A DNA stretch of 64,000 bases from positions 101,698,221 through 101,762,220 of the forward strand of contig OZ024931.1 in assembly GCA_964017235.1 (NCBI GenBank), in the 5' to 3' direction. The notes under the pieces are model-generated. The model was not told the origin of the DNA. It worked only from the letters and a program-made list of their open reading frames with translations, and ran no database searches. Position 1 is the first letter of the stretch. Each line of letters opens with the position of its first letter. The position numbers were made by a program, and so were the translations under genes. The stretch is from Sabellastarte sp. h YS-2021. Lineage: Eukaryota; Annelida; Polychaeta; Sabellida; Sabellidae. This document shows positions 41,326 through 52,601 of the stretch, one piece after another.

Positions 41326-43566
41326 ACGGTTACACCAGTTTTGGGAGAAATGGGAAGCTCTGGGTTTGAGTCCAAAAGTAGTCACCACACTGAGGAAGGG
41401 CTACACCCTCCCCTTCCGGTTCAGGCCCAACTTGACAAGGTCACCTACTGTAATTAAGCAACTACCACAATCCAGCGAAACAGTCCTTCCTTTTAGAGGC
41501 ACTGTGTCAGCTGATAAACAAGAATGCAGTAGAACCGGTACAAAATCAAAACTCACTGGGTTTTTACAACCGGCTATTTTTGGTACCCAAACCCAACAAC
41601 CGGTGGAGACCGGTCCTGGACCTGAGCAACTTGAACACCTTCCTAAACACAGAGTCGTTCAAGATGGAGACCCCAGAGACAATAAGAACCTCCCTACAGG
41701 CAGGGGAATGGGTCACATCCATAGATTTCAAAGACGCATACTTCCATATACCAATTCACAGTCAGTCCAGGAAGTACATGTGTTTTCATCTCCAGGGTCG
41801 GTCCTATCAATTCAAAGCCCTACCCTTTGGTCTATCCACAGCTCCCATGGAGTTCACAGTGGTGGCCAAAGAGGTCAAACTCATGGCACTTCTGAGGGGT
41901 ATAAGGACCCACCAGTACCTAGACGACTGGCTGGTGAGAGCCTCTACCCACGACACTTGTCTCCAGCATACTCAAACCTTAGTGACCCTTTGTCAGGGAC
42001 TAGGGTGGCTGGTAAACAAGGAAAAGTCAGAACTGGCTCCCAAACAGGTTTTCAACTTCGTAGGTTACCAGTTCGACCTGAAAGAGGGCAAGGTCAGACC
42101 AACAGCAGAACGTTGGCAGACCTTGACAGACAAGATCAGATCAGTACTGTCGGATCCGGTTTGCCCGGTCCGACAGTTCATGTCCCTCATAGGTCTACTC
42201 ATAGCAACAGAATAACAAGTCCACCTAGGGCGACTGCACATGAGGCCCATACAGTGGCACTTGAAAAAGAACTGGAGGGTCCAAGAGTCACTAGGAAAGG
42301 TGATCCCGGTCCCCAACTCCCTCCACCCCCATCTAAGGTGGTGGCTGGAGGAAAGCAATGTGCTACTAGGTCAACCATTACACCCTCTAGCGAGCACACA
42401 GCAAGGGGAACTTGGTCCCTTCCAGAAAGCAAGTTGCACATAAACCACTTAGAGCTAAAAGCAGTTTTTCTAGCTCTAAAAGAGTTTCGAACCCTCTGCT
42501 GCAACAAGACAGTACTGATAGCTACAGACAACACAACAGTGGTTGCCTATATCAACAAAGAAGGGGGGATGAAGTCGGGCTCTCTGTGTGCCCTACTGTG
42601 GAGAATCCTGTCCTGGTGTACCAGACAGCAGGTAACTCTCAGGGCACGTCACATCCCCGGCTGGCTGAACGTGATAGCAGACAAGCTATCCAGACTTGGC
42701 CAGACCATTCAAACAGAGTGGTCACTTCATCCAAAAGTGTTCCAAGCTATATGCTCCCGGTGCGAACCCTCTGCTGCAACAAGACAGTACTGATAGCTAC
42801 AGACAACACAACAGTGGTTGCCTATATCAACAAAGAAGGGGGGATGAAGTCGGGCTCTCTGTGTGCCCTACTGTGGAGAATCCTGTCCTGGTGTTCCAGA
42901 CAGCAGGTAACTCTCAGGGCACGTCACATCCCCGGCTGGCTGAACGTGATAGCAGACAAGCTATCCAGACTTGGCCAGACCATTCAAACAGAGTGGTCAC
43001 TTCATCCAAAAGTGTTCCAAGCTATATGCTCCCGGTGGCACCAGCCCCAAGTGGACCTGTTTGCTACCAGATTCAACAACAAACTGCCACAGTTTGTGTC
43101 ACTGGTCCCAGACCCCCAGGCATGGGCAGTGGATGCACTCAGCCTCTCCTGGGAGAACCTGGACCCATACGCCTTTCCACCAGCAGCCATCTTGGGCAAA
43201 GTGGTGGAGAAGTTGCAGGACTACCCTTGCAACAGAATAATTCTGATTGCCCCAGGGTGGCCCAACATGCCCTGATTCTGGGATCTAGTGGCAATGTCCA
43301 GTCAAATCCCACTGTGTCTGCCCAACATACCAAACTTAGTGTCTCAGCCATTCAACCAGGTCCTCCACAGGAACCTGTCAAATCTGAACCTACACGCCTG
43401 GCTCCTAGAGCCTCAGCGATCAAGGAGCAGGGCTTCTCTGAGGCAGTGGCAGCACGAATTGAGGCTCCTCAAAGAGGATCAACCAGATCTGTCTATGAGG
43501 CAAAGTGGACCATTTTTACAAAGTGGTGCCTCAGTAATCAGGTGGACTTCAGGGCACCACCTCTGA
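41290..43566 (+). pseudogene. DIRS-A4 RT / RNase H / Dam-like, broken
   Basis: RT begins PPVGARLHQFWEKWEALG; a one-base insertion near 41455 shifts the frame. It is open through TSIDFKDAYFHIPIH, LPFGLSTAP and YLDD (41916-41927) to AAG-to-TAA at 42213-42215. About 65 bp around 42384 is deleted, removing the first RNase H Asp (TDAS) and shifting the frame. LELKAV, ATDNTT and ADKLSR follow, then are repeated by the 275-bp duplication. The Dam-like region has TGG-to-TGA at 43273-43275. The tail ends at 43566. Inactive. Confidence 0.85.
42488..43037. repeat. 275-bp tandem duplication in DIRS-A4 RNase H
   Basis: Copies 42488-42762 and 42763-43037, both starting CGAACCCTCTGCTGCAACAA. The copies are nearly identical (CTGGTGTACC versus CTGGTGTTCC), so the event is recent. 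275 is not a multiple of three, so the frame shifts. Confidence 0.92.
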
Positions 43567-44461
43567 AAGCTATTGCTGACTTCCTCCTGCACTTGTTTCA
43601 GGACAAGAAGTTGCAACCAGGCACTATTGATGGCTACAGATCAGCCATTGCTGACAAACTGGGCAATTCCACCATTAATGTCAGCAAGGATGAGAATCTC
43701 ACTCGTCTCCTGGACCCAAGGGCAGGAGGGGCATCCCCTCCTGGAACCTTTCCCTGGTGCTTCACCAGCTGACAAAGGCTCCCTTTGAACCCCTTAAAGA
43801 GGCCTCCTTGAAACATCTGACTTTCAAGACTGTTTTCTTGCTGGCCTTAGGTTCTGGTAAACGCAGGAGTGAGATCCATGCTTGGTTGCATAAGAACATC
43901 AGACACCAGTCAGACTGGTCTAAGGTGTCCTTGTACCCCTCACCCAGCTTCCTATCCAAGAACCAGCTGGCTAAGGAGGGTCCAGACAGTGTGGCACCAG
44001 TGGTCATTCCAGCCCTGGCCCCATCTCTGGATAGGTCACTCAAAGGTGACAGGTCCCTATATCCAGTTAGAGCCCTGCGCTACTACTTGGACAGGACTTC
44101 AGATGTTAGGCAGAATAAGGAGTTGGTCTTTGTCTCCTTCAAGAAGGGTTTTGACAAAGACATCTCACCTGCCACCATCTCCTCATGGATCAAACAGACT
44201 GTGATTCTGTGCTATGAGCTCTCTGACCAGGAGGCCCTCTCCTTGCATCAGGTTAAAGCCCATGATGTTAGGGCCTTTGCTGCCTCTAAGGCCTTCCAAT
44301 CAGGGATCTCCTTAGAGCAGATACTGTCAGCCTGCCACTGGAAGTCTCACAACACCTTCACTCAGTTTTATTTGAAGGATGTTGCCTGGGCTGACTCAGA
44401 GCTTTTCCACCTGGGACCTGTAGTGGCTGCCCAACAGGTGCACCACCAGGCCCAGAGGTGA
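43380..44461 (+). pseudogene. DIRS-A4 tyrosine recombinase, one frameshift
   Basis: Domain from KEQGFSEAVAARIEAPQRG to ENLTRLLD, where about 17-20 bp (SFHRDR) are missing near 43714 and the frame changes. It resumes at HQLTKAPFEPLKEASLK with the catalytic Arg in GSGKRRSEIHAW, HDVR, CHWKSH and TQFYLKDV, ending at 44461. All catalytic residues survive in two frames. Confidence 0.87.
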
Positions 44462-44675
44462 GGAGATGTTGTATATATATGTATATATGTGCAAATTGTA
44501 AATATGCTATATATGTACATAGTGTAAATATATTGGAATGTACGTTTGTTTTTTTTAAAAAAAAAACAAAAAAAAACTGTGACTTGCTTCCCTTGGGAAG
44601 TTTATTTCTTCTGGGACTTAACTCAGCCCCTCTCTCTCTCTCTTTCCCTTCTCAGACCAACCCTGGGAAGGAAAG

Positions 44676-44692
44676 AAAAAGGGGGGGGGGGG
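44676..44692 (+). other. A5G12 purine tract in DIRS-A4 3' UTR
   Basis: AAAAA followed by twelve G about 215 bp after the YR stop. Same relative site as in A1, A2, A5 and DIRS-B. Confidence 0.75.
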
Positions 44693-44857
44693 CGACGTCG
44701 GTAGACTCCCGGTTAACCGGTTAGTTGGTATCCGACCTTGACCTCTCAGGGTTCTCTGACCCTAGGTCAAATGGGCCCGTACAACTTTGTTTTTGTTATG
44801 AGTTCACTTGAGTCCCTAGCAGCTTGCCCGCCTACCAAGCTGTAGTTATTCAGCAAT

Positions 44858-44949
44858 TGTCCAATTGGATAGGATGTATTAACGCAATAAAATTGCAAAT
44901 TTAATAAGTAAATTAAATTTTTATAAGTTAATACCCTATCTAATGGACA
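44858..44949 (+). repeat. DIRS-A4 ICR
   Basis: TGTCCAATTGGATAGGATGT and TTAACGCAAT joined through AAAA to TTGCAAATTTAATAAG. It keeps the full right-end complement that the element's own right ITR has lost. Confidence 0.9.
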
Positions 44950-45009
44950 GGCAAGGCCCACCCAACCGGCCCCGCTATCGGCTTACTAGGGGCCTTACTA
45001 GGACTAGAC

Positions 45010-45208
45010 ACGAAAAAGATGCTATGACGTCATGATGTCTAGACAGGAAGAGGAAGTACGATGCGCCACCTAGCGAATGCACTCTCCTGGCCGGTCCTGC
45101 CGGTATTCTATACAGGACGTCTTTTTCTGACGTTTGGCGGGACCGGTCGCGCCGACCGGTAAAGCAATTGTCCATTGGATAGGGTATTAACTTTACTTAT
45201 TAAATTTG
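45010..45208 (+). repeat. DIRS-A4 right ITR, eroded end
   Basis: Inverted copy of 38812-39006, CRE at 45026-45033. The outer end reads GTATTAACTTTACTTATTAA, missing ATAAAAATTTAA, and stops at TTTG without CAA. Confidence 0.85.
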
Positions 45209-45718
45209 TAGCTGTGATGACTTTATATGCAAGCAAGTAATAGATAAGACATTTGACTGTCTGGACATAACCTGTATTGGGGGGTAAAAGCCTGATGGAA
45301 AAAACCTGGTTTAATTCTGTGAAGAACAGATTTAGGCCATATATGAATATTGAAGGGCTGCTAGTATCCCAATCACCTGGTGTGAATTCCAAGATATAGG
45401 ATTATCATCTTGCTGCAAAGAAGACTGGAGACTATGAAATCACAGCCTGGCTTTCCTTCCAGTTTAGGTAGAAGAGGGTATGGCCCACCTGAAAGACAAT
45501 GTTTTCAGTGATGGTGCTTTTCTTTTGACTCTTTCTATTCAACTTCTGTATACAGTACTGACAGAGCAATTAGGTAACCTGCTGAGTATGGTTCATCCAT
45601 TTGAAGTTTCAGATTCAGAAAGATTCCTCCAAATATATGCATAAACACTGTGGATGTCCATTATGTTATCTTTTCTTGTATGGACCACAATGACAGCCTC
45701 TGTAAACTGAGTGTGAAG
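45209..45718. other. intron sequence, nothing recognised
   Basis: About 510 bp between DIRS-A4 and a MITE. No exon, tandem repeat or element ends recognised. Confidence 0.6.
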
Positions 45719-46198
45719 TGGGGATGGGTCGGTACCAAAAATGTGTAAAAAGGTCACCAATGCGAAACCGTACCGATTCCGGGATTTTTAGTACACCCAA
45801 ACCAAACGTGGACGTTTTCTCTTAACGACTCCTCAATAAAAGTGGCCAAATGCACAAGATATGAGATAAAAGCTTATAATTTCTTCAGATTTCTGGTTTG
45901 TTCCCAGTATTTTAAGTCTTCTTTCAATTATATGACCTGACAAGTGAGATTGAGGTTATAAATTGTCATAACCAAAATATGGCAGTTCTCGTCAACGCAA
46001 TCGCTAGCACTGTATAAAGTCTGCAAATGCATGAAAATCGGAGATAAAAATCAGATTTTGGGTATGTTTCTTATATATTTTTTAACTCTTCCTTCCATTT
46101 TTGTGTTCACAAGCTAAGTGGCGGTTGTAAAATCTTAGGACGGTATTTCAGTAAAATGCTCTTGATACTGAGATACCGGACCTACCAACCCATCCCTA
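45719..46198. mobile_element. hAT-like MITE (480 bp)
   Basis: Ends TGGGGATGGGTCGGTA and TACCAACCCATCCCTA are inverted repeats (about 14 of 16 match). Flanking 8-bp duplications GTGTGAAG (45711-45718) and GTGTAAAG (46199-46206) differ at one base. An 8-bp duplication and GGGATGGG termini fit hAT. Non-coding. Confidence 0.75.
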
Positions 46199-46206
46199 GT
46201 GTAAAG

Positions 46207-46866
46207 GCTGGAATAGTGCTTTCAGCAAGTACCAACAGCCACCATTCTGTATGGAGACTTATCACTCAACTTCACAAAGATCAAAGTATGATATGCGCTT
46301 TGATTTAACAGAAAAACACTGGCAAGCCACATACAAAGAGAGTGAAAAAGCCACAAAAGATTTACACAAAAAACTGCTATACCTCTGCCAAACTGTGAGA
46401 AATGGAGAAAATCTCTTGAAAACTTCTTGCAGAAAATTAGCCACTGTATAAGAAAGAACAATTTTAACAATTGTGGATAAGTTTTAATCAGATCATTGAA
46501 AGAAATCAATGTATTATACTGCCAAACCCTCACACCCACCCCTTCCCCCCAAAATAAAAAGGAACATCTAGAATCATATCATTTTAAACCTTTTTGAAAA
46601 TAGGCAAGCTTTTTCCCAACTTATCTTTTTTTTAACCTCATTTATTCATCAGGCTTCTTTTCTTCACACCCATCATTAGTTGGGAATATTTTCAGTCTGA
46701 TTTCATATACTATCACAAATGAATGAGAAAACAACCACTCGAGAGTGGAAGCTTTTTGCATCAGTATGACTTATTTAGTTTATAAGGTATGATGATATTT
46801 GCAGCAGGTGTACCCAAACAGCAGTGAAAATAATGAATGTAAGAGATGGGGTGTTTGTAATTTCAG
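46207..46866. other. intron sequence, nothing recognised
   Basis: About 660 bp of unique-looking intron ending in the acceptor TTTGTAATTTCAG. Short ORFs here show no recognisable family. Confidence 0.55.
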
Positions 46867-46937
46867 GAAAATGTATTGCCAGTCAGTCGAAGTCGACTTT
46901 CTTCAGCATCAGTGCCTCCTCTCTCACGTCCAAGTGG
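46867..46937 (+). CDS. FIGNL1 exon b
   Basis: A 71-bp exon between TTTCAG and GTAAGTGC. Two bases finish the Gly codon begun in exon a, then 23 codons read [20 protein letters not shown] plus SKW. This is the segment right after Walker A in the AAA domain. It ends on a codon boundary (phase 0). Joining with exons a and c restores an unbroken AAA-domain sequence, the strongest evidence for the gene model. Confidence 0.92.
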
Positions 46938-47028
46938 GTAAGTGCCAAACTGTCTTATGACATTTTCTTGTATCAATAATTGTGACTCAGAACTGTACAC
47001 ATACCTTAACACTCTGTTACATCAGCAT

Positions 47029-47726
<698 letters not shown>

Positions 47727-47853
47727 TAGAAGCACATGTACTAATATTGTGTGTCATGCTATGGGGGTGTCCCACTGGAGCCAACCCTACAACTGACTCT
47801 GCGACACAAACAAACTCTATACAAACCCCTTCTGGCAGCTATTATTCATCATT

Positions 47854-48390
47854 ATGTCAGCCGACTTGTCAGCTGACATTATGGCATCACTCTGCGGTGT
47901 CCGCAGCCGCATGAACAACTTCTCCTCCAAAAGTACAAGGCCCAGAGACATGCTGTTTCTTTTAAAAGATACCTTATCTACTGAGGATGAAAAATTGTTC
48001 TTTCATCTGTTCCCCAGAGCCTTTATAAGTGAAGTACCCCCACCCAAAGTGTGAAAATTTCAAAATTTTCTCATTGAATGTTGCAGGAATTTCTCTTTTG
48101 TTTTGCATATATATGTACAAGACCACAAGTAGATTCCCCTATGTGAGTAGATCTCTCAGGTCTAGATATCTCCTTTTTATTTTTTTATGAATTTTTGAAA
48201 TGATTTTTAATGCATTAAAATCCATGAAATCATGCACTAAATCACTTGTAACTTGAAAAGTGTTGCCTTTAGAGCATTCTGTTAAAACATGTTATTCAGC
48301 TACTTTTTTCATAGCTACAATGTGGTGAGTAACTTGGGTGTCTATCTCAATAGCTAAGTGAGTAATGGCTACTTTTTATACTTTTCAGTG
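47854..48390 (+). mobile_element. HINE fragment D (5' leader only)
   Basis: Begins ATGTCAGCCGACTTGTCAG, continues with the diverged leader (GTACCCCCACCCAAAGTG) and the first part of a 155-bp unit, and stops at CTTTTCAGTG. 3' part missing. More diverged than the other copies. Confidence 0.75.
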
Positions 48391-48628
48391 GTGCTGTCAC
48401 TCACCACTGCAAATGAACATCGAATATTGCCCATGTTGGCCAACCAAGTACCGACATATGTCGACTTCATAAACTCACTTCAAAACAAAACTATTCAATT
48501 AATATGTACAGTAATATTGTTTTCTTACCTGTATCCACCATTTACAATGTCATATTTATATTTTTATTTCAGTTGATCATGCATTGTCAGATACACGGAC
48601 CCTTTGAAAATCGTCAGTAAATTAAAAG

Positions 48629-48830
48629 TTTTATAGCGAAATACCCTTACCATTTCCTAACAGTAGCTATTTGTTGGAGCCATCCAACCCAATGGCCAAC
48701 GCAGAGATGCGATTTTAAGGTTATATAACCACCTTAATAAAGCCATTGGGTTACAGTAGTCCGTCCTCCCGCCAATTAGGTCACCTGACCTCCTTTGTTT
48801 ACCTCATTATTTTTGTTGGCCATCAACAGT
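48629..48830 (+). repeat. DIRS-C left ITR
   Basis: Inverted complement of 54163-54374 from CCATTTCCTAACAGTAGCTA inward to AACAAAGGAGG complement. Confidence 0.9.
48778..48791. promoter_or_regulatory. AGGTCACCTGACCT inverted repeat in DIRS-C ITR
   Basis: Two AGGTCA half-sites inverted with a 2-bp spacer, as bound by some nuclear receptors. Mirror copy at 54189-54202. Role inferred from position only. Confidence 0.4.
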
Positions 48831-48897
48831 AGGACGTGTTTTGGAAGTGGTAAAGTTTCAGGGACTTTTGCTTTTTTATTGAGGTTTATTCTTCAAT

Positions 48898-50554
48898 ATG
48901 GCTAATAATACTGATTCTTCTGACAATAAGGCGAAGAAATCTTCGTCTTGTGGTCATCTTATGCCTGGATGGGACAACCATAGATATTGTTTTAAATGTC
49001 GAGAAACTGGTTAAGGGAGACGATTTATGTGCTTTGAAGAAAGACTGTTTGCTTTGTGCATCTTTCTCTGAGGATCAGAAGCGTAAGCTTAATTCCAAAC
49101 TTTCAAAAGGGAAGAAATCTGTAAAAGAAATTCCTGTTGAAAAACCCAAGATAGACGATTCCATCTTGGATGAAGATGACAATTCGTCTGTCACAAATGT
49201 GGCTCAGTCTTCGACTTCTAACAACCAGGCATTGGCAGCAATTTTATCACAACTGACAACCATATCGAACAGGCTTTCAGCAGTAGAGAAGAGGGATTCC
49301 CCTATGCAAGCAGACATTGTGGAAGCGTCTCCAAGGGGAAGTTCCGATTGCAGAGAAAAGACTATCTCTTCGGAAAACGCTTCCGTCGAGGTCCAGTCGA
49401 AACGTTCAGCGGAGGAAAACCCCTGTAATGACAATCGAGTTTCTGTACCTACAAAAAGGTGCAGAATCGAGATTTCAGATGGGGAATATGATTCATCTCA
49501 AGAGGAAAAACAGCCAGGTCCTTCCTATTCAGACACTTTGTTAACTGTAAAAAAATGGTTAGACATTGACATTACTGACACTGATGCTATCATTGCTCCG
49601 TCTGTGTTCTCCCAAGCTCATAAAATCAAGAAGTCTGCACAGGTTTCACTTGCTTTACCTCCAGCAGAGAACATGGTGAATCTTTGGGATTTCAAGGAGT
49701 ATGAGGCTTCTGGAATCTCCAAAGGTCAAGATAACATGAAGAATAAATCTTCCAGGAAAAATCCTCTAGCCAGGGGTCAATTTTTGAACTTTGACAGGCC
49801 CAATATGAAATGGTACAACATGACTCCTCAACCTCATGCTTTGGGAGCTCCTAAACTACAGGATGCCTTTAGGAATATAACTTCCTCTCAGTTTCAGGCT
49901 CCCACTACAGTCTCAACTCCCTTGAAGCAATATACTTTATGGGAATCAGTGAACAGGGAAAATATTAACGTGTTGAATCATATTTTCTGGTTCAACTCTG
50001 CAAATATGAAGTCTACTGAGGAAATGGAGAAACAATTCAGTATTATTAAATCTGCACAGTCTGAGGGTGATTTCAATAATGCCATGGAATATGTCCAGGA
50101 GTGTTTGCAGCTCCAAGCCACTATAAATCAGTCATTGGGGAAGTCTTTGGAGTCTTTGTTAGGGAGTTCCATAACTATGTCCTCCAATTTATTGCTAAAT
50201 AGGAGAGATAACTACCTCAAACATTGCTCAAAGGATGTTACAGAGGATGATATTTCCAAGTTGAGGAATTCTTCATTCACACCTAATGAGGTTTTTCCAG
50301 TAGAAACTTTGTCAGAAGTCCAGAGGAATTTTATTCAGTGGGCTCATGTTAACAGAGAGTCTTACAAACCTAGAAAGGAGCACTCTACTAGACATGAGGA
50401 TAGGAGGGACACTAAGCCACAGAACAGGTCTTTTCGTCCCTATCATGACAGTTCTGCCACCAGCTCCTCAGCAGCTAGTTCCACAACTAGTAACAGAGGT
50501 AGAGGATCCTTCTCATCCAGACCCTTCAGGGGCAGGGGTGGGAGAAGGAAATGA
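48898..50554 (+). pseudogene. DIRS-C gag-like ORF1, single-base frameshift
   Basis: ATG 48898 (MANNTDSSDNKAKKSSSCGH). Cys/His domain: CGH, H-x2-C-x2-C (NHRYCFKC), then, after an extra T at 49011-49012 that would cause a stop, LCALKKDCLLCASFSEDQK. Open from there to 50554. The middle is Ser/Lys/Glu-rich; conserved RPNMKWYNM; a helical segment around 50040-50250; and a basic C-terminus (GRGSFSSRPFRGRGGRRK) ending AAA TGA CTG. Apart from one base the protein is whole, so the shift may be recent or an assembly error. Confidence 0.88.
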
Positions 50555-52601
50555 CTGCTTGGTGCCAGGAGGCCGTTTATCCACATTTTGGCAGGTATGG
50601 GAAGCCAGGAGGGCACATCCAAGGGTAGTGACCATTTTGAAGGAGGGTTATTGTCTAAATTTCAGGCTAAAACCTCCATTGACAAAGATTCCTTTAATAA
50701 GGAGCAAATATTTGAACCGGGAGAAACAGCAGTTTTTGATAAAGGCGGTTTATCAAATGATCGACAAAAGAGCGATAACTCCAGTTCAAAAGGTCACTTC
50801 CCTGGGATTTTACAGTCGTTTGTTTCTTGTACCAAAACCAGGAAAAAGGTGGCGTCCAGTAATAGATTTAAGTGTGGTAAACAGTTATTTACATGTACCC
50901 ACTTTCAAAATGGAAACTGCAGAAAATATTCGAGATTCGCTGCAAGAAGGCGAGTGGGTAACCTCACTCGACCTTACAGATGCATACTTTCACATACCAA
51001 TACACCCACGGTTTCAGAAGTATCTTCGCTTCAATGTAGGCGACAGATCATACCAATTCACAGCCTTACCCTTCGGAATCGCTACGGCTCCACTCGAGTT
51101 CACCATGGTAGCAAAAGAGGTGAAACTGATGGCTCTTGCAGAAGGCATCAGGATTCATCAGTACATAGACGATTGGTTAATGAGAGCGAAAACAAAGCAA
51201 CAATGCCAAGAGAATACCCACAGGTTGATTCGTCTTGTTCAAAGCTTGGGTTGGATAATAAATTTCGAAAAATCAGATTTAATTCCAACTCAGGAAATCA
51301 AGTTTTTGGATTACAAATTCGACCTCAGGGTGGGTCTTGTGTTTCCAACTCAAAAGAAAATCGATCGCCTTCTAGAAAAGATAGTTTCCATGTTGAAAGC
51401 TACTCAAACATCTCCAAGGGAGCTCATGTCACTGATTGGGAGCATGGCTTCAATGGAGAAGACTGTACCATTGGGTCGTCTGCATATGAGGCCTCTACAA
51501 TGGTACCTCAAGACACACTGGAGGTATCCTCAGTCTCTGGATATCCCAGTACCAGTGTCTCAGGTTCTAAAACAGCATCTTCAGTGGTGGACCAATCTCT
51601 CGAACCTGATGAGGGGTTCCCCACTTCATCAGAAGGAGTGCAGTCTCCTTCTATTCACAGATGCTTCCCTAAAAGGCTGGGGGGCTCATTTAGAGCATCA
51701 CACAGCCAGTGGTCTGTGGAATCAGGTGGAGTCAAGACTTCACATAAACATTCTAGAGCTAAAAGCAGTATTTCTAGCTTTAAAATCATTCGAAAATCAG
51801 CTTCTGAATCAAAATCTGCTGATTTCCACAGACAACTCTTCAGTGGTTGCCTATCTGAACAAACAGGGAGGCACCCACTCTCAAGAAATGTGTGCCTTAA
51901 TCTGGAGAATCATGGCTTGGACAAATGCCAGGGGGATCCAGATTCGGGCAAAACACATTCCAGGGAATCTCAATGTCTTGGCAGATTCTCTGTCAAGAAA
52001 AGACAAGGTGATTCAGACCGAATGGGCTTTGAATCATCGAGTGTTCAATCAAATTTGCCATTGCTGGCATCAACCAATGGTAGATTTGTTTGCAACAAAG
52101 TTGAATCACAAGCTACCAATGTATGTGTCTCCTGTCCCCGACGGTCGGGCTTGGGAAACAGATGCATTGAACATCTCTTGGGAGGGTCTGGACGCCTATG
52201 TGTTTTGTCCAGTGGCTCTCATACCGCAGGTGATTCAAAAGATGACCACCTACAGGTGCAAGATAATCATGATTGCCCCAGGGTGGCCAGGGATGTCTTG
52301 GTTTTGGGATCTGGTGGATCTGTCCACGAAACTCCCTCTAAGGCTTCCTTTGTGGGTGAATCTGTTGACTCAACCGTTCAGCAACAGACTTCACAGCAAT
52401 CTGGCTTATTTGAACCTTCATGCTTGGCATCTGGAGTCAGTCCTGAAGGTTCAAGAGGATTCTCAGAGGAGGTGGCGAAGCGAATTAAGGAGCCTCAGCG
52501 ACACTCCTCGAGGAGAATCTATGAATCAAGGTGGTCCATATTTGGGAAGTGGTGTCAGGAGAATCAGGTGGACATCTCAGATCCCACTATTCCAAACATA
52601 G
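50346..52601 (+). CDS. DIRS-C RT / RNase H / Dam-like ORF2, intact
   Basis: ATG 50346, 751 codons, overlapping gag by 209 bp in the +1 frame. RT from GGRLSTFWQVWEARR: LFLVPKPGKRWRPVIDLSVV, TSLDLTDAYFHIPIH, LPFGIATAP and catalytic YIDD at 51162-51173. RNase H: LLFTDASLKGWGAHLE, ILELKAVFLAL, STDNSSVV and ADSLSR (D-E-D-D complete). The C-terminal Dam-like region has DLFATKLNHKLP, VFCPVAL and GWPGMSWFWDLVDLST; the FCP motif replaces the usual NPPY, so methylation is unproven. No stop or shift. It overlaps the gag/YR frame for 2 kb. Confidence 0.92.
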   Translation: MLTESLTNLERSTLLDMRIGGTLSHRTGLFVPIMTVLPPAPQQLVPQLVTEVEDPSHPDPSGAGVGEGNDCLVPGGRLSTFWQVWEARRAHPRVVTILKEGYCLNFRLKPPLTKIPLIRSKYLNREKQQFLIKAVYQMIDKRAITPVQKVTSLGFYSRLFLVPKPGKRWRPVIDLSVVNSYLHVPTFKMETAENIRDSLQEGEWVTSLDLTDAYFHIPIHPRFQKYLRFNVGDRSYQFTALPFGIATAPLEFTMVAKEVKLMALAEGIRIHQYIDDWLMRAKTKQQCQENTHRLIRLVQSLGWIINFEKSDLIPTQEIKFLDYKFDLRVGLVFPTQKKIDRLLEKIVSMLKATQTSPRELMSLIGSMASMEKTVPLGRLHMRPLQWYLKTHWRYPQSLDIPVPVSQVLKQHLQWWTNLSNLMRGSPLHQKECSLLLFTDASLKGWGAHLEHHTASGLWNQVESRLHINILELKAVFLALKSFENQLLNQNLLISTDNSSVVAYLNKQGGTHSQEMCALIWRIMAWTNARGIQIRAKHIPGNLNVLADSLSRKDKVIQTEWALNHRVFNQICHCWHQPMVDLFATKLNHKLPMYVSPVPDGRAWETDALNISWEGLDAYVFCPVALIPQVIQKMTTYRCKIIMIAPGWPGMSWFWDLVDLSTKLPLRLPLWVNLLTQPFSNRLHSNLAYLNLHAWHLESVLKVQEDSQRRWRSELRSLSDTPRGESMNQGGPYLGSGVRRIRWTSQIPLFQT

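Larger units (their letters stand above)
38812..45208 (+). mobile_element. DIRS-A4, full length, degenerate (6.4 kb)
   Basis: Starts TTTTATTGCGTTAATACATC. ICR 44858-44949; right ITR 45010-45208, lacking about 12 bp near its end and terminating TTAAATTTG. All three coding regions are present but broken by small indels, stop codons, a ~65-bp deletion in RNase H and a 275-bp tandem duplication. Confidence 0.92.
20883..46866 (+). other. FIGNL1 intron, 26 kb, filled with nested elements
   Basis: Phase-1 intron from GTATGTGT to ATTTCAG. Its contents are DIRS-A2, an L1-like LINE, DIRS-B, DIRS-A3, two hAT-like elements and DIRS-A4. Sequence not assigned to elements: 20883-21121, 37101-37362, 38636-38811, 45209-45718 and 46199-46866. 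Confidence 0.88.

Noticed and set aside
40808-42793. 661-codon ORF in DIRS-A4
   Set aside because: A hybrid of RT, gag/YR and RNase H frames joined by indels; not one protein.
46251-46451. 66-codon ORF between the MITE and FIGNL1 exon b
   Set aside because: Lys/Thr-rich, no recognisable domain, in intron; no supporting splice or codon evidence.
47878-48060. ORF in the HINE leader (MASLCGVRSRMNNF-like), also at 54579-54785
   Set aside because: Short, diverges in frame between copies, ends within non-coding leader; no evidence of selection.
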